Positions 6,127 to 12,667 are shown, counted from the first letter of the stretch. The stretch is DNA of 14,036 nt from 1-14-0-20-39-34 sp043800545 (GCA_043800545.1 JAZDMW010000060.1:1-14036), one strand, 5' to 3'. The notes: a model not told the origin generated them from the sequence alone. A program made the numbers and translations.

Positions 6127-7533
6127 TTATTCTAATTCTTCCCATGAAATAAGTTCATAGGTTGGCTCAACTGGAAACCCAGGAGGAGGACTATATTTCA
6201 AATTTCCATCATACACATGAAATGTATCCTCAAACCCAGAAATTACATTCCCCCAACCATTCACATATTTCCAACCACCACCATCATACGATATTTGTGA
6301 ACCAAAAAATGTGAGAGAGGTTTTCATGTCTTCATAATAATATGGTCTATACACCTTGCCATATTGAGCGAGTGCTGCTGCATTTATTTCCATTGCCTCA
6401 GGTACTTCGTATGGGACTATGATATCTCCTTGTGTAATAAGACCAAGCACATCATCACTCCCTTTTTCTGTATACAAAACATTTCCAGAAATGATAATGT
6501 CTTCGTAGGGTTCTTGTACGGGGAATCTTCCTACGGCAACAGTGACTCTGCCATCAAGCGTTCCACTTACCCAAACATTATCCTCAACAAACAAAGCACC
6601 ATTCACCGGAATACCACTGGTAGAAACATATTCCTCAGTACCAATATCATAGCAATAAATATTTCCATCCCAATACCAACCACTCCACCCCCTATTTCTC
6701 CAACGTCCTTCACCATAATAACAATCTTTTGTCAGCACCTTATACAGATCAAAAGAATCACCATCAAACACAATATGCCATCCTTCTTCACCAGACGAAT
6801 TCAAATGAACTCCATTTTCGTCAGCATCATCACGAAGATCAGCCAAATCTGCGCTTATAGCATCAAAATCTACTTCAGGAACTGGATATTCCCAAAATTC
6901 TTTTGGTCCACCACCACCCCACACACCATTATGTGTTTGATTTTCATACTTATATGTTTCTTTTGCACTTGTCACCCAAGAATCTGTAGTACCATCAAAA
7001 CGAATTCCTCCGTTTGAATGCACTGGGCCATGAACTTCTGTCGTAAAACTAAAATTCATCGATGCTTTTGACAGAGTTGCATAATCTGCAAGGGAAGGAA
7101 AACCAACCCGAATTTGTATGGTTCTTTGAACACTTGGATTCCACGCGGTCCACGCTGTTGATCGGACCGTGACAACCGTACTTCCTGGAAGGGGTCCATC
7201 AATTTCCAGTGAATATTGTCCAATTACATTTCCATCTTTATCTGTATAATCATGAATATATGGACCAGGAGTAACACCTGTTCCATCAGTATAGTCCTCA
7301 GGATTATGAGCAAGATGCCAACGATAATAATTTGCACCAGCCTCAGCAATATGAAGGGCTAAATCTCTATCATGTTTTCTCGTAGAAGCTCGATGTTCAA
7401 AAAGTGCATAACTTGAAATTCCAGAAACAATAATGACCGTAGCAATGGAACCAAAAACCATAATAAACATAAGGACCCCAGTTCCTCTTCTATCATTTTT
7501 CCAAAATAATTTTTCTTTTATCTTTTGCATCAT
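6127..7533 (-). CDS. PilX-like type IV pilus minor component, 468 aa
   Basis: A basic N-terminus precedes one membrane helix at about residues 18-44, then a polar helix with AEAGANYYRWH at 63-73, the pattern seen in PilX N-terminal regions. The large remainder is an exported Gly/Trp/Tyr-rich domain with VHGPVHSNGGIRFDG near 170-180 and GGGGPKEFWEYPVPEVDFD further on. Unlike the two upstream pilins it lacks a classic G/F-T-L-x-E prepilin cleavage site with Glu at +5. It starts 2 nt after the stop of the PilW-like gene and so completes a three-gene minor-pilin unit. In other systems such sets prime pilus assembly and sit at the tip; this function is inferred from context. Two ATGs stand in tandem at 7533 and 7530. 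Confidence 0.65.
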   Translation of the reverse strand: MMQKIKEKLFWKNDRRGTGVLMFIMVFGSIATVIIVSGISSYALFEHRASTRKHDRDLALHIAEAGANYYRWHLAHNPEDYTDGTGVTPGPYIHDYTDKDGNVIGQYSLEIDGPLPGSTVVTVRSTAWTAWNPSVQRTIQIRVGFPSLADYATLSKASMNFSFTTEVHGPVHSNGGIRFDGTTDSWVTSAKETYKYENQTHNGVWGGGGPKEFWEYPVPEVDFDAISADLADLRDDADENGVHLNSSGEEGWHIVFDGDSFDLYKVLTKDCYYGEGRWRNRGWSGWYWDGNIYCYDIGTEEYVSTSGIPVNGALFVEDNVWVSGTLDGRVTVAVGRFPVQEPYEDIIISGNVLYTEKGSDDVLGLITQGDIIVPYEVPEAMEINAAALAQYGKVYRPYYYEDMKTSLTFFGSQISYDGGGWKYVNGWGNVISGFEDTFHVYDGNLKYSPPPGFPVEPTYELISWEELE

Positions 7534-7535
7534 AC

Positions 7536-8144
7536 TTATTCTTCTTTCAAACTCCGAATAGATACCTGACTTTCCACATGAAGTGGTACTGGAGTTTTTT
7601 CTGGGTCATGTTCAATTTCTAACTGAACACGAACTAAACGTATTGATGTTATATCTACAGGCTCAACAAGTGGCTCTTCGGTTCCTGTATACGTACTATC
7701 ATAATACAAAAATGTTGATGTTCCCTCTTCTGTATTCACAACATCATGAGCAAGTTCTTTTACGACTTCATCAAGCGCCGTATATTGAAGAGGATTTCCT
7801 CCTGGTTTAATAACTCCCATTTTGAGGGTTGTACCATCAAGCCAAAAACGAACTCTTTCACGAAGCAAATCTGTATCTGTATTTGCATAAAATACAAATT
7901 CTGTTTCAGATGCACTGACAACCGTATATGCACCCATACTCGAACTCTCAGCACGACGAACCGTGTTCACGACTTCTTGTAATACTTTTCTTGCTTCATT
8001 TTGTCCACCAAGTTGATTCCATACAATATCATTGGTACGAAGACTCACAATAAGAACCCATGAAATTCCCAGAGACAATATGACAAAAATAGACATTCCT
8101 ACAATGACTTCGAGAAGTGTAAAACCTTTTTTTTCTAAATACAT
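7536..8144 (-). CDS. PilW/PulJ-like type IV minor pilin, 202 aa
   Basis: Begins with a type IV prepilin signal: MYLEKKG7 / F8-T-L-L-E12-V, with the peptidase cleavage after Gly7 and the conserved Glu at +5, followed by a membrane helix at about 9-31. The rest is a small exported domain of alternating beta-type segments with no cysteine pair. Length and helix sequence (LLEVIVGMSIFVILSLG) fit PulJ/PilW-type minor pilins, which assemble at the pilus tip after processing by PilD. It lies 1 nt after the PilV-like gene and 2 nt before the PilX-like gene. Assignment to PilW rather than another minor pilin rests on gene order and size. Confidence 0.8.
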   Translation of the reverse strand: MYLEKKGFTLLEVIVGMSIFVILSLGISWVLIVSLRTNDIVWNQLGGQNEARKVLQEVVNTVRRAESSSMGAYTVVSASETEFVFYANTDTDLLRERVRFWLDGTTLKMGVIKPGGNPLQYTALDEVVKELAHDVVNTEEGTSTFLYYDSTYTGTEEPLVEPVDITSIRLVRVQLEIEHDPEKTPVPLHVESQVSIRSLKEE

Positions 8145-8145
8145 A

Positions 8146-9927
8146 CTACTCCGAAATCAAATCAATAGTAAAAATCATATCTCCAGAAACAGAAATCGAT
8201 TCACTTTTTTGCACATACCCATCACGCAATACTTCGATTGTATAACTGCCTTCTACGAGTGAACCAAAATACGTTTGCCCAGGAGGTGTACAACTCGTGG
8301 TATACGTGATATCTACGTCAGAAATTACAGGCGTGACTGCATTATCATCTGTATGAAGGAATACTTTATATCGCATATACTGATCACCATCATGAACTTC
8401 TGCAATATGATAACTATTTTTATCATAATATGTTCCATTTGTTCCATCTGGCCCAAGATATTCCCATACTGCCTGTGGCGAACTACTGGTAGAAATCTGG
8501 AAACGAATAGCATTTTCTCCCGCTTCATCAGGGGCTAAAAATGGTTCCCAAACAAAATCTTCAAAATTGACTGCTGTTCCAAGATCAAAGGTTGATGATT
8601 CTAATACAGCATCACTGGTATATACTCCGCCAACTTCTTTCAGCTTCAAATCCCCTTCAGGATTTTCTGTTTCCATTTGTCCATTATCAAGAAAGTATCT
8701 TGATACATCTGCATACGTTTCCTGTCCATCTCCCCCTGACCAATCAGTTTGTCTCACATGACCAAGTCCTGTGAATTTTGTTTCATCTATTCCATTTCCA
8801 AAAATACGAACACTTGCCGAAGAAAGTGGAAGCTCAGTAACACTATCCACGACATTAACCAAAAGAGAATGTGCTGTGTTTGCTCCGAGGATAAGTTGTA
8901 CTTCTTGATTCACATTTGGATACAAATTCACAGGAAATATAGGTATTGATCCAATTACATCATAGATGCTATCACGAAAAGCATACGCATCCCATTCCAT
9001 ATTGTTAAATGTATACTGTCCAGAACCATTTGTTGTAAAATCGGTTTCTACTTCTAATAAATCTGGATCTGTTCCATATAATTTTGTACCGAGTATTTGA
9101 AGTGGAACATTGGAAAGAGGAACGCACAGTTCGGACAAAGTTTCAATTTGGAGAGTAGAAACTAAATCAATACTAAAACTAATTTCTGTTACATCTTGTG
9201 CCACGACCGATGCTGAAGCTTTTACAGGATTTGGATTCTCCACCGTCGACGCCATTGTTTGATCAGACGTATACCCATTTTTTGTAACAGAAATACTATA
9301 TGTTCCAATACCTTCTGGTAAATCAATAATACGAAGCATACCATCGTTATCTGTCGTATCTGTCATATCTATTTGTGGATCAGTTTCTGTAGATACCACA
9401 TGTACGGTTGCCCCAGAAACTGGCGAAGCTCCTGCATCAAAGACTTCAATAAAAAGTGCTCCATGTGTTGGGTCCCCTTCTAAATATCTTGGTGAAATAT
9501 GTGTGGTCATGGTGAGTGGCGTGTTTTGTCCACACGTATTACAAACAACTTCAATTTCTACAAATTTATAATCTGCTGGCGAAGTATCATTTGGATCTCC
9601 TCCAATAACTCCATCATATTCATCATCAATATTTCTCACTGTTCTCGTCACTACAAAATCAATTCCATTTCTTGTCATGTTTGAGGTTCTTTCCAACACT
9701 CCAGATGGACTTCCACCAATAATTCCAACATCTGCGTATGGGATATTTCTCATGATTTCAATTTGTTCATTTAAAATTGAGGTTTCAATAATTCGTAAAC
9801 GTGATTGGTACACAACTTTGAAGATGAATTGAATTCCACTATAAATACCGACAGCAAAAATTAAAAAAATACCAATGCTCACGAGTATTTCTATAAGACT
9901 AAAACCTTTATTGTCGCTGACAGGCAT
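8146..9927 (-). CDS. Large PilV-like type IV pilin with Ig-like surface domains, 593 aa
   Basis: A type IV prepilin signal opens the protein (MPVSDNKG8 / F9-S-L-I-E13-I-L) with a membrane helix at about 9-32. The pilin domain includes a C-N-T-C-G cysteine pair near 140. Next comes a carboxypeptidase-regulatory-like Ig domain (about 156-225: ASPVSGATVHVVSTE, DNDGMLRIIDLPEGIGTYSI), a second similar domain (about 255-345: SNVPLQILGT, TNGSGQYTFNNMEW) and a third that starts at about 350 (ELPLSSASVRIFG) and finishes near the C-terminus (GSLVEGSYTIEVLRDGY). Between its halves lies a roughly 170-residue insert. Most PilV proteins are under 250 aa, so this is a pilin fused to a long surface stalk, probably a tip adhesin. 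It is first in its operon, next to an extended -10 box, without a Shine-Dalgarno sequence. Confidence 0.82.
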   Translation of the reverse strand: MPVSDNKGFSLIEILVSIGIFLIFAVGIYSGIQFIFKVVYQSRLRIIETSILNEQIEIMRNIPYADVGIIGGSPSGVLERTSNMTRNGIDFVVTRTVRNIDDEYDGVIGGDPNDTSPADYKFVEIEVVCNTCGQNTPLTMTTHISPRYLEGDPTHGALFIEVFDAGASPVSGATVHVVSTETDPQIDMTDTTDNDGMLRIIDLPEGIGTYSISVTKNGYTSDQTMASTVENPNPVKASASVVAQDVTEISFSIDLVSTLQIETLSELCVPLSNVPLQILGTKLYGTDPDLLEVETDFTTNGSGQYTFNNMEWDAYAFRDSIYDVIGSIPIFPVNLYPNVNQEVQLILGANTAHSLLVNVVDSVTELPLSSASVRIFGNGIDETKFTGLGHVRQTDWSGGDGQETYADVSRYFLDNGQMETENPEGDLKLKEVGGVYTSDAVLESSTFDLGTAVNFEDFVWEPFLAPDEAGENAIRFQISTSSSPQAVWEYLGPDGTNGTYYDKNSYHIAEVHDGDQYMRYKVFLHTDDNAVTPVISDVDITYTTSCTPPGQTYFGSLVEGSYTIEVLRDGYVQKSESISVSGDMIFTIDLISE

Positions 9928-9959
9928 AACGAAAAAAAAGAAAAACTTTTCTTATTTGT

Positions 9960-9968
9960 ATTATAACA
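9960..9968 (-). promoter_or_regulatory. Extended -10 promoter for the minor-pilin operon
   Basis: The minus strand reads TGT-TATAAT (9968-9960), a perfect -10 hexamer with the TGn extension. It directly follows the T-run of the rpsR terminator. The expected -35 region falls in the terminator loop and reads only TGTATT, so recognition would rest on the extended -10. Predicted start of transcription is near 9953, about 26 nt before the PilV-like ATG. Confidence 0.6.
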
Positions 9969-10000
9969 AAAAAATCCGGTTTAATACACCGGATTTTTTT
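9968..10000 (-). terminator. Intrinsic terminator of rpsF-ssb-rpsR
   Basis: A perfect 13-bp stem ACCGGATTTTTTT/AAAAAAATCCGGT with a 7-nt loop lies 10 nt after the rpsR stop. The GC core CCGG followed by a run of seven T makes a clear Rho-independent terminator on the minus strand. Its symmetry would let it work on both strands, though no plus-strand gene ends here. Confidence 0.9.
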
Positions 10001-10010
10001 ATTTTTTCAA

Positions 10011-10244
10011 TTAACGAGAAATGAAAGCCATAAGACCTGCAATTCGTGCTTGTTTAATAGCACGAGCTACTTGTCTTTGATGAGCTGCACAAAGGCCACT
10101 TCTACGACGTGGAGCAATCTTGAGATAAGATGACACGAAACGACGGAGAACTTGGACGTCTTTGTAATCAACATGCTTTACATTGTTTACACAATAGTAG
10201 CATGCTTTCTTTTTTGTCATTGTTGGTTTATTTTCAGTTTGCAT
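10011..10244 (-). CDS. rpsR: 30S ribosomal protein S18, 77 aa
   Basis: Small-subunit protein that pairs with S6 on the platform. The conserved core KDVQVLRRFVSSYLKIAPRRRSGLCAAHQRQVARAIKQARIAGLM is intact. C15-Y-Y-C18 and C52-A-A-H55 form a full CxxC/CxxH set, the zinc-binding type of S18, whereas many bacteria have lost these cysteines. Length is normal. The start is the ATG at 10244; an internal ATG at 10220 (MTKKKACYYC) is an alternative, and only a distant GGAAG is seen upstream. It lies 23 nt after ssb and is the last gene of the operon. Confidence 0.96.
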   Translation of the reverse strand: MQTENKPTMTKKKACYYCVNNVKHVDYKDVQVLRRFVSSYLKIAPRRRSGLCAAHQRQVARAIKQARIAGLMAFISR

Positions 10245-10267
10245 AATGCGCTATATTCTTCCAAATA

Positions 10268-10696
10268 CTAAAATGGAATATCTTCTACCTTAATTTCATC
10301 ATCAGATACAGGAACATCTGGCATGTTTTGTGAGGTTGGAACACTGAAATTATTTCCGCCTTCTCCTTTAGCACCATCAAGCATAATCATATTTGTGCCA
10401 ATAATTTCTGTTCTATAACGCTTCACTCCATCTTGACCAGTCCAATTTCGTGTTTCAATTCTTCCTTCAATATACACGCGACGTCCTTTGGTGAGATATT
10501 GTCCTGCAATTTCTGCAAGCTTTCCCCAAAGTACACAATTATGGAATTCAGATTTTTCTTGTTTGTTTCCTGCTTGGTCTGACCACGTACGATTTGTAGC
10601 CAAACTGAGAGTACAAACATTCTGTCCTGTTGGCGTTGTACGCAACTCAGGATCCTGTGTGATTCTTCCAATTATGGTTGCTCGATTGAGATCCAT
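10268..10696 (-). CDS. ssb: Single-stranded DNA-binding protein, 142 aa
   Basis: Binds single-stranded DNA during replication, recombination and repair. The OB-fold core occupies about residues 1-105: MDLNRATIIGRITQDPELR at the start, then LSLATNRTW, SEFHNCVLWGKLAEIAGQYLTKGRRVYIEGRIETR and YRTEIIG. A short linker leads to the acidic tip EIKVEDIPF, which recruits partner proteins. The linker is only about 30 residues, giving a compact Ssb. It sits between rpsF and rpsR, the common bacterial order, 35 nt after rpsF. No Shine-Dalgarno sequence is visible upstream of the ATG. Confidence 0.97.
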   Translation of the reverse strand: MDLNRATIIGRITQDPELRTTPTGQNVCTLSLATNRTWSDQAGNKQEKSEFHNCVLWGKLAEIAGQYLTKGRRVYIEGRIETRNWTGQDGVKRYRTEIIGTNMIMLDGAKGEGGNNFSVPTSQNMPDVPVSDDEIKVEDIPF

Positions 10697-10731
10697 AGTA
10701 TTTGTTATTAGTAAATGAAGTGAACACCTGA

Positions 10732-11331
10732 TTAAACATCAGAAATGTCCTCGCTCAAGATATTATCTAGTTTTTTGTTGATTTCGTCAAGGTTTAGGTC
10801 ATTTTTTACTTCAACAACCTTTTCTTTTACCTCAGCTTTTTCAACTACTACAGGAGCTTCTTCTTTTACTTCTGCAACAACGGCAGGAGCTTCAACAGTA
10901 TTTGTTTCTTCAGTTCCTCTGAAGTCGTCGGTTCTTTGATTTTCTCTTTTTCCTTCACGTCTTTCCTTTGGTGAAACTTTTTCACGTGAGATTGATGAGA
11001 TAGTACCACCAGCTACGTAATTGATTTTTTTATCAGATACTTTTGCTGGATCATACACATGCACAACAGCACGTAAAAGTTCAGGGACAAGACGAAGTTT
11101 CTCTTGAATAGCATTGATAGTTGTACCTTCTGCTTCCAAGCGGAAAAGTCGGAAATATCCATAACGGATATGTTTTACAGGATAAGCAAGTCTGCTTTTT
11201 CCCATATCTTCCACAGAGGCATTTATACCGCCTTCTTTTTCGAAAACAGCAAATACCTTGTTTGCTACTCCGGTTACTTCATCTTCTGACAGAGTACCTG
11301 GGAGTACACAAAGAATTTCATAGTGATTCAT
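10732..11331 (-). CDS. rpsF: 30S ribosomal protein S6 with a long C-terminal tail, 199 aa
   Basis: Residues 1 to about 100 are a normal bS6 domain (MNHYEILCVLPGTLSEDEV, DMGKSRLAYPVKHIRYGYFRLFRLEAEG, LRLVPELLRAVVHVYD), the partner of S18. A further 100 residues form a charged, low-complexity tail: a basic region (REKVSPKERREGKRENQR), an Ala/Val/Glu/Lys repeat-like region and a short predicted helix (LNLDEINKKLDNILSED). The usual S6 is about 95-135 aa. The frame opens upstream at a GTG at 11361, but I choose the ATG at 11331 because the S6 fold starts there. A TTGACA/TACAAT promoter lies upstream, with a leader of about 60 nt. Confidence 0.94.
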   Translation of the reverse strand: MNHYEILCVLPGTLSEDEVTGVANKVFAVFEKEGGINASVEDMGKSRLAYPVKHIRYGYFRLFRLEAEGTTINAIQEKLRLVPELLRAVVHVYDPAKVSDKKINYVAGGTISSISREKVSPKERREGKRENQRTDDFRGTEETNTVEAPAVVAEVKEEAPVVVEKAEVKEKVVEVKNDLNLDEINKKLDNILSEDISDV

Positions 11332-11348
11332 AATTCTATTTTTAGTTT

Positions 11349-11361
11349 GTGTGCCCCACAC
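11349..11361 (-). promoter_or_regulatory. Small hairpin in the rpsF leader
   Basis: GTGTG/CACAC with a three-base loop forms a 5-bp hairpin ending 17 nt before the rpsF ATG, within the predicted leader of about 60 nt. In several bacteria the S6-S18 pair binds a structured leader of its own message to shut down translation. I do not see the conserved CCG bulge of that motif here, so feedback control is only a possibility. Confidence 0.35.
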
Positions 11362-11397
11362 CGACCTGTGAAGCTAAATGCGCTGATATTTGACGTA

Positions 11398-11426
11398 ATT
11401 GTAGCAAAGAAGCATATTTTTGTCAA
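11398..11426 (-). promoter_or_regulatory. Consensus promoter for rpsF-ssb-rpsR
   Basis: On the minus strand: a perfect -35 TTGACA (11426-11421), a 17-nt spacer and -10 TACAAT (11403-11398), a one-mismatch match preceded by TTGC. Predicted start of transcription is near 11391. It begins directly after the repeated terminator of the 188-aa gene, and the ATTC before TTGACA is shared with the promoters of the two upstream orphan genes. Confidence 0.85.
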
Positions 11427-11501
11427 GAATACTACGGAATAACCCCATAAAAACAGAAGACCCCGGACAGAACACGTCTGAACGGGGTAATTTAGGTGGA
11501 T
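11421..11501. repeat. Terminator-promoter direct repeat, copy 1
   Basis: About 81 bp that match 12184-12251 in the same orientation. The shared parts are TGTCAAGAAT, AACCCC(A/T)TAAAAACAGAA, a hairpin with CCCCGGACAGAACACGTCTG and CGGGG, and TTAGGTGGAT. Copy 1 has an extra 10 bp (ACTACGGAAT) that makes a TATTC-type repeat, plus small changes in the hairpin. It spans the end of one gene unit and the -35 box of the next. Confidence 0.85.
11449..11488 (-). terminator. Terminator of the 188-aa orphan gene
   Basis: On the minus strand a 6-bp stem ACCCCG/CGGGGT (11488-11483 with 11465-11460) encloses an inner CAGA/TCTG stem and the loop CGTGT. The U-rich stretch TCTTCTGTTTTTAT follows. It begins 25 nt after the stop codon. 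A second GGGG run (11446-11443) just past the U-run could compete for the CCCC arm. Confidence 0.8.
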
Positions 11502-11513
11502 TTCTCTTGGAAA

Positions 11514-12080
11514 CTACTCTGCAACGGCAAGAAAACGAACTTTCTCGGCACAACAATTGCTGGTTGAACCTAGAAAATCCACAAACTGGGTGTTAGGTTC
11601 ATCAAATTCGTAGGAGTACCAGTAAAAACTGGGGGCGGCCTTCACACCGTTCGATGAAGTTATCAACGAACCAAGCGCAATCAAGACGAATCTCCATGCA
11701 TCTTTTGGAAATGCTACTCCAAAAGCAAGGAGTTCATGGATTGTCGCGGGGCGCAAATCCAACTTCTTGATTTCTTCAAGTGCCTGTTCAAATGTCACGC
11801 GTGGATTGAGATGAACAAGCACAAGACTGATACCCCTCCTTCCACTGCCAGAAACAGGGAAAAAACGCGAATTTATATCTCTCGAAGTATGATAGCGCCG
11901 ATAGTCAACGATCCTCTGATCAACCGTTGTACTATCATCGATAGTAAGAGAATAACGTCTGAAAACACGAAGGATTGAATCGGGGGATTCCACGAAACCC
12001 TGCAAGAGGGGCACAGTGACCAAATTCTCCCCACACAATTCACACAATTTTGCAACATGAACCGCGGTGATTTCAACCAT
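11514..12080 (-). CDS. Unrecognised orphan cassette protein, 188 aa
   Basis: I assign no known function. The protein has an N-terminal C13-E-L-C16 pair, an Arg-rich middle (about 40-82: VFRRYSLTIDD, RRYHTSRDINSRFFPVSGSGRR), a strand-like ISLVLVHLNPRVTFEQALEEI segment, LRPATIHELLAFGVAFP at 109-125, and an aromatic C-terminal region ending in NCCAEKVRFLAVAE. I recall the motif LRPATxxELLAFG from uncharacterised Patescibacteria proteins, but cannot check this here. There is no signal peptide or membrane helix, so it is probably cytoplasmic. The frame opens at 12107, but GGGAG lies 7 nt before the ATG at 12080, which I take as the start. It has its own promoter and terminator and visibly higher GC content than the flanking operons. 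Confidence 0.75.
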   Translation of the reverse strand: MVEITAVHVAKLCELCGENLVTVPLLQGFVESPDSILRVFRRYSLTIDDSTTVDQRIVDYRRYHTSRDINSRFFPVSGSGRRGISLVLVHLNPRVTFEQALEEIKKLDLRPATIHELLAFGVAFPKDAWRFVLIALGSLITSSNGVKAAPSFYWYSYEFDEPNTQFVDFLGSTSNCCAEKVRFLAVAE

Positions 12081-12160
12081 CTTTTTTCTCCCTACACCTG
12101 CTATCAAAATGCTCTACACTCAGCAACATTACTGAATGTATCACTGTTTTTGCCAAAAGC

Positions 12161-12189
12161 AACATAGCACCATTTTATCATCTTGTCAA
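12161..12189 (-). promoter_or_regulatory. Promoter of the 188-aa orphan gene
   Basis: On the minus strand: a perfect -35 TTGACA (12189-12184), a 17-nt spacer and -10 TATGTT (12166-12161; four of six bases match). Predicted start of transcription is near 12154, leaving about 74 nt of leader before the ATG at 12080; I see no clear structure in it. The promoter directly follows the terminator of the 84-aa gene. Confidence 0.7.
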
Positions 12190-12251
12190 GAATAACCCCT
12201 TAAAAACAGAACACCCCGGACAGAACACGTCTGTGCGGGGCTTAGGTGGAT
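12184..12251. repeat. Terminator-promoter direct repeat, copy 2
   Basis: About 68 bp matching 11421-11501: TGTCAAGAAT, AACCCCTTAAAAACAGAA, the CCCCGGACAGAACACGTCTG hairpin with CGGGG, and CTTAGGTGGAT. A third, partial copy, only TGTCAAGAAT, lies at 12578-12587 upstream of the 84-aa gene. The arrangement marks two consecutive promoter-gene-terminator units. Confidence 0.85.
12202..12240 (-). terminator. Terminator of the 84-aa orphan gene
   Basis: On the minus strand CCCCG/CGGGG (12240-12236 with 12218-12214) encloses an inner ACAGA/TCTGT stem, separated by one mismatch, with the loop CGTGT. The U-rich stretch TGTTCTGTTTTTAA follows. It begins 18 nt after the TGA stop. The loop and inner stem are identical to copy 1, while flanking bases have changed. 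Confidence 0.8.
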
Positions 12252-12258
12252 GGGAAAT

Positions 12259-12513
12259 TCAGCTAATAGCGACTGCATTGAGCAATTTCAACGAACAAAT
12301 CTCTTGGACGACACCCTCCATGTGCGCAACTGATTGTTCTGGTGTAGAAAACTGGTGGGGAGAGAGAAGCAGAAGAGCGTGTGGAACACCTTGCCGATAC
12401 AGCAAAACTGCTCCTGCAAACTTCCCCGTCTGTGGGTGCTGTTGCCAGCATTCACAACGGATATTTAAACTCTGAGCACCAAGTTGGATCAGAAGTGCTG
12501 TGAGCACTGACAT
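12259..12513 (-). CDS. Unrecognised small orphan cassette protein, 84 aa
   Basis: No function is recognised. The N-terminus is amphipathic or hydrophobic (MSVLTALLIQLGAQSLNI), followed by C-E-C, a QQHPQTGKFAGAVLLYRQG strand-like segment, a Leu-rich stretch (VPHALLLLSP) and a C-terminal helix-like part. It has no signal peptide and could be a small alpha/beta protein. An upstream in-frame GTG at 12564 exists, but GGAGG lies 6 nt before the ATG at 12513, which fixes the start. It ends with TGA, while most other genes here use TAA or TAG. Its GC content is near 50 percent over sampled lines, against roughly a third in part of pilB. It is flanked by its own promoter and the repeated terminator. 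Confidence 0.65.
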   Translation of the reverse strand: MSVLTALLIQLGAQSLNIRCECWQQHPQTGKFAGAVLLYRQGVPHALLLLSPHQFSTPEQSVAHMEGVVQEICSLKLLNAVAIS

Positions 12514-12554
12514 GGGATACCTCCAAGCATCTAACCGCAAATTACGGCTTATAA

Positions 12555-12583
12555 TCTTTATCACGACAAAAATTTTTTGTCAA
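12555..12583 (-). promoter_or_regulatory. Probable promoter of the 84-aa gene with overlapping palindrome
   Basis: On the minus strand: a perfect -35 TTGACA (12583-12578), a 17-nt spacer and a weak -10 TAAAGA (12560-12555), with TATAAG a few bases further on. The preceding ATTC matches the other two TTGACA promoters. A palindrome, GACAAAAA-T-TTTTTGTC (12565-12581), overlaps the -35 box and could be an operator or a chance AT-rich symmetry. Confidence 0.5.
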
Positions 12584-12667
12584 GAATTCTAATAAAAAAA
12601 CTGTTACTGACTAATTGAATTTTTATTTTTATACCTCTTTTTTAACCTACTCCCCTTTTCCATTTTA

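Noticed and set aside
6364..7017. A 217-codon open frame on the plus strand
   Set aside because: It lies wholly antisense to the PilX-like gene, its translation is low-complexity Ile/Thr/Ser-rich, and it has no start signals.
11421..12251. Transposon ends or a CRISPR array
   Set aside because: The repeats are two direct copies that behave as terminators with promoters, without terminal inverted repeats, a transposase or regularly spaced short spacers.
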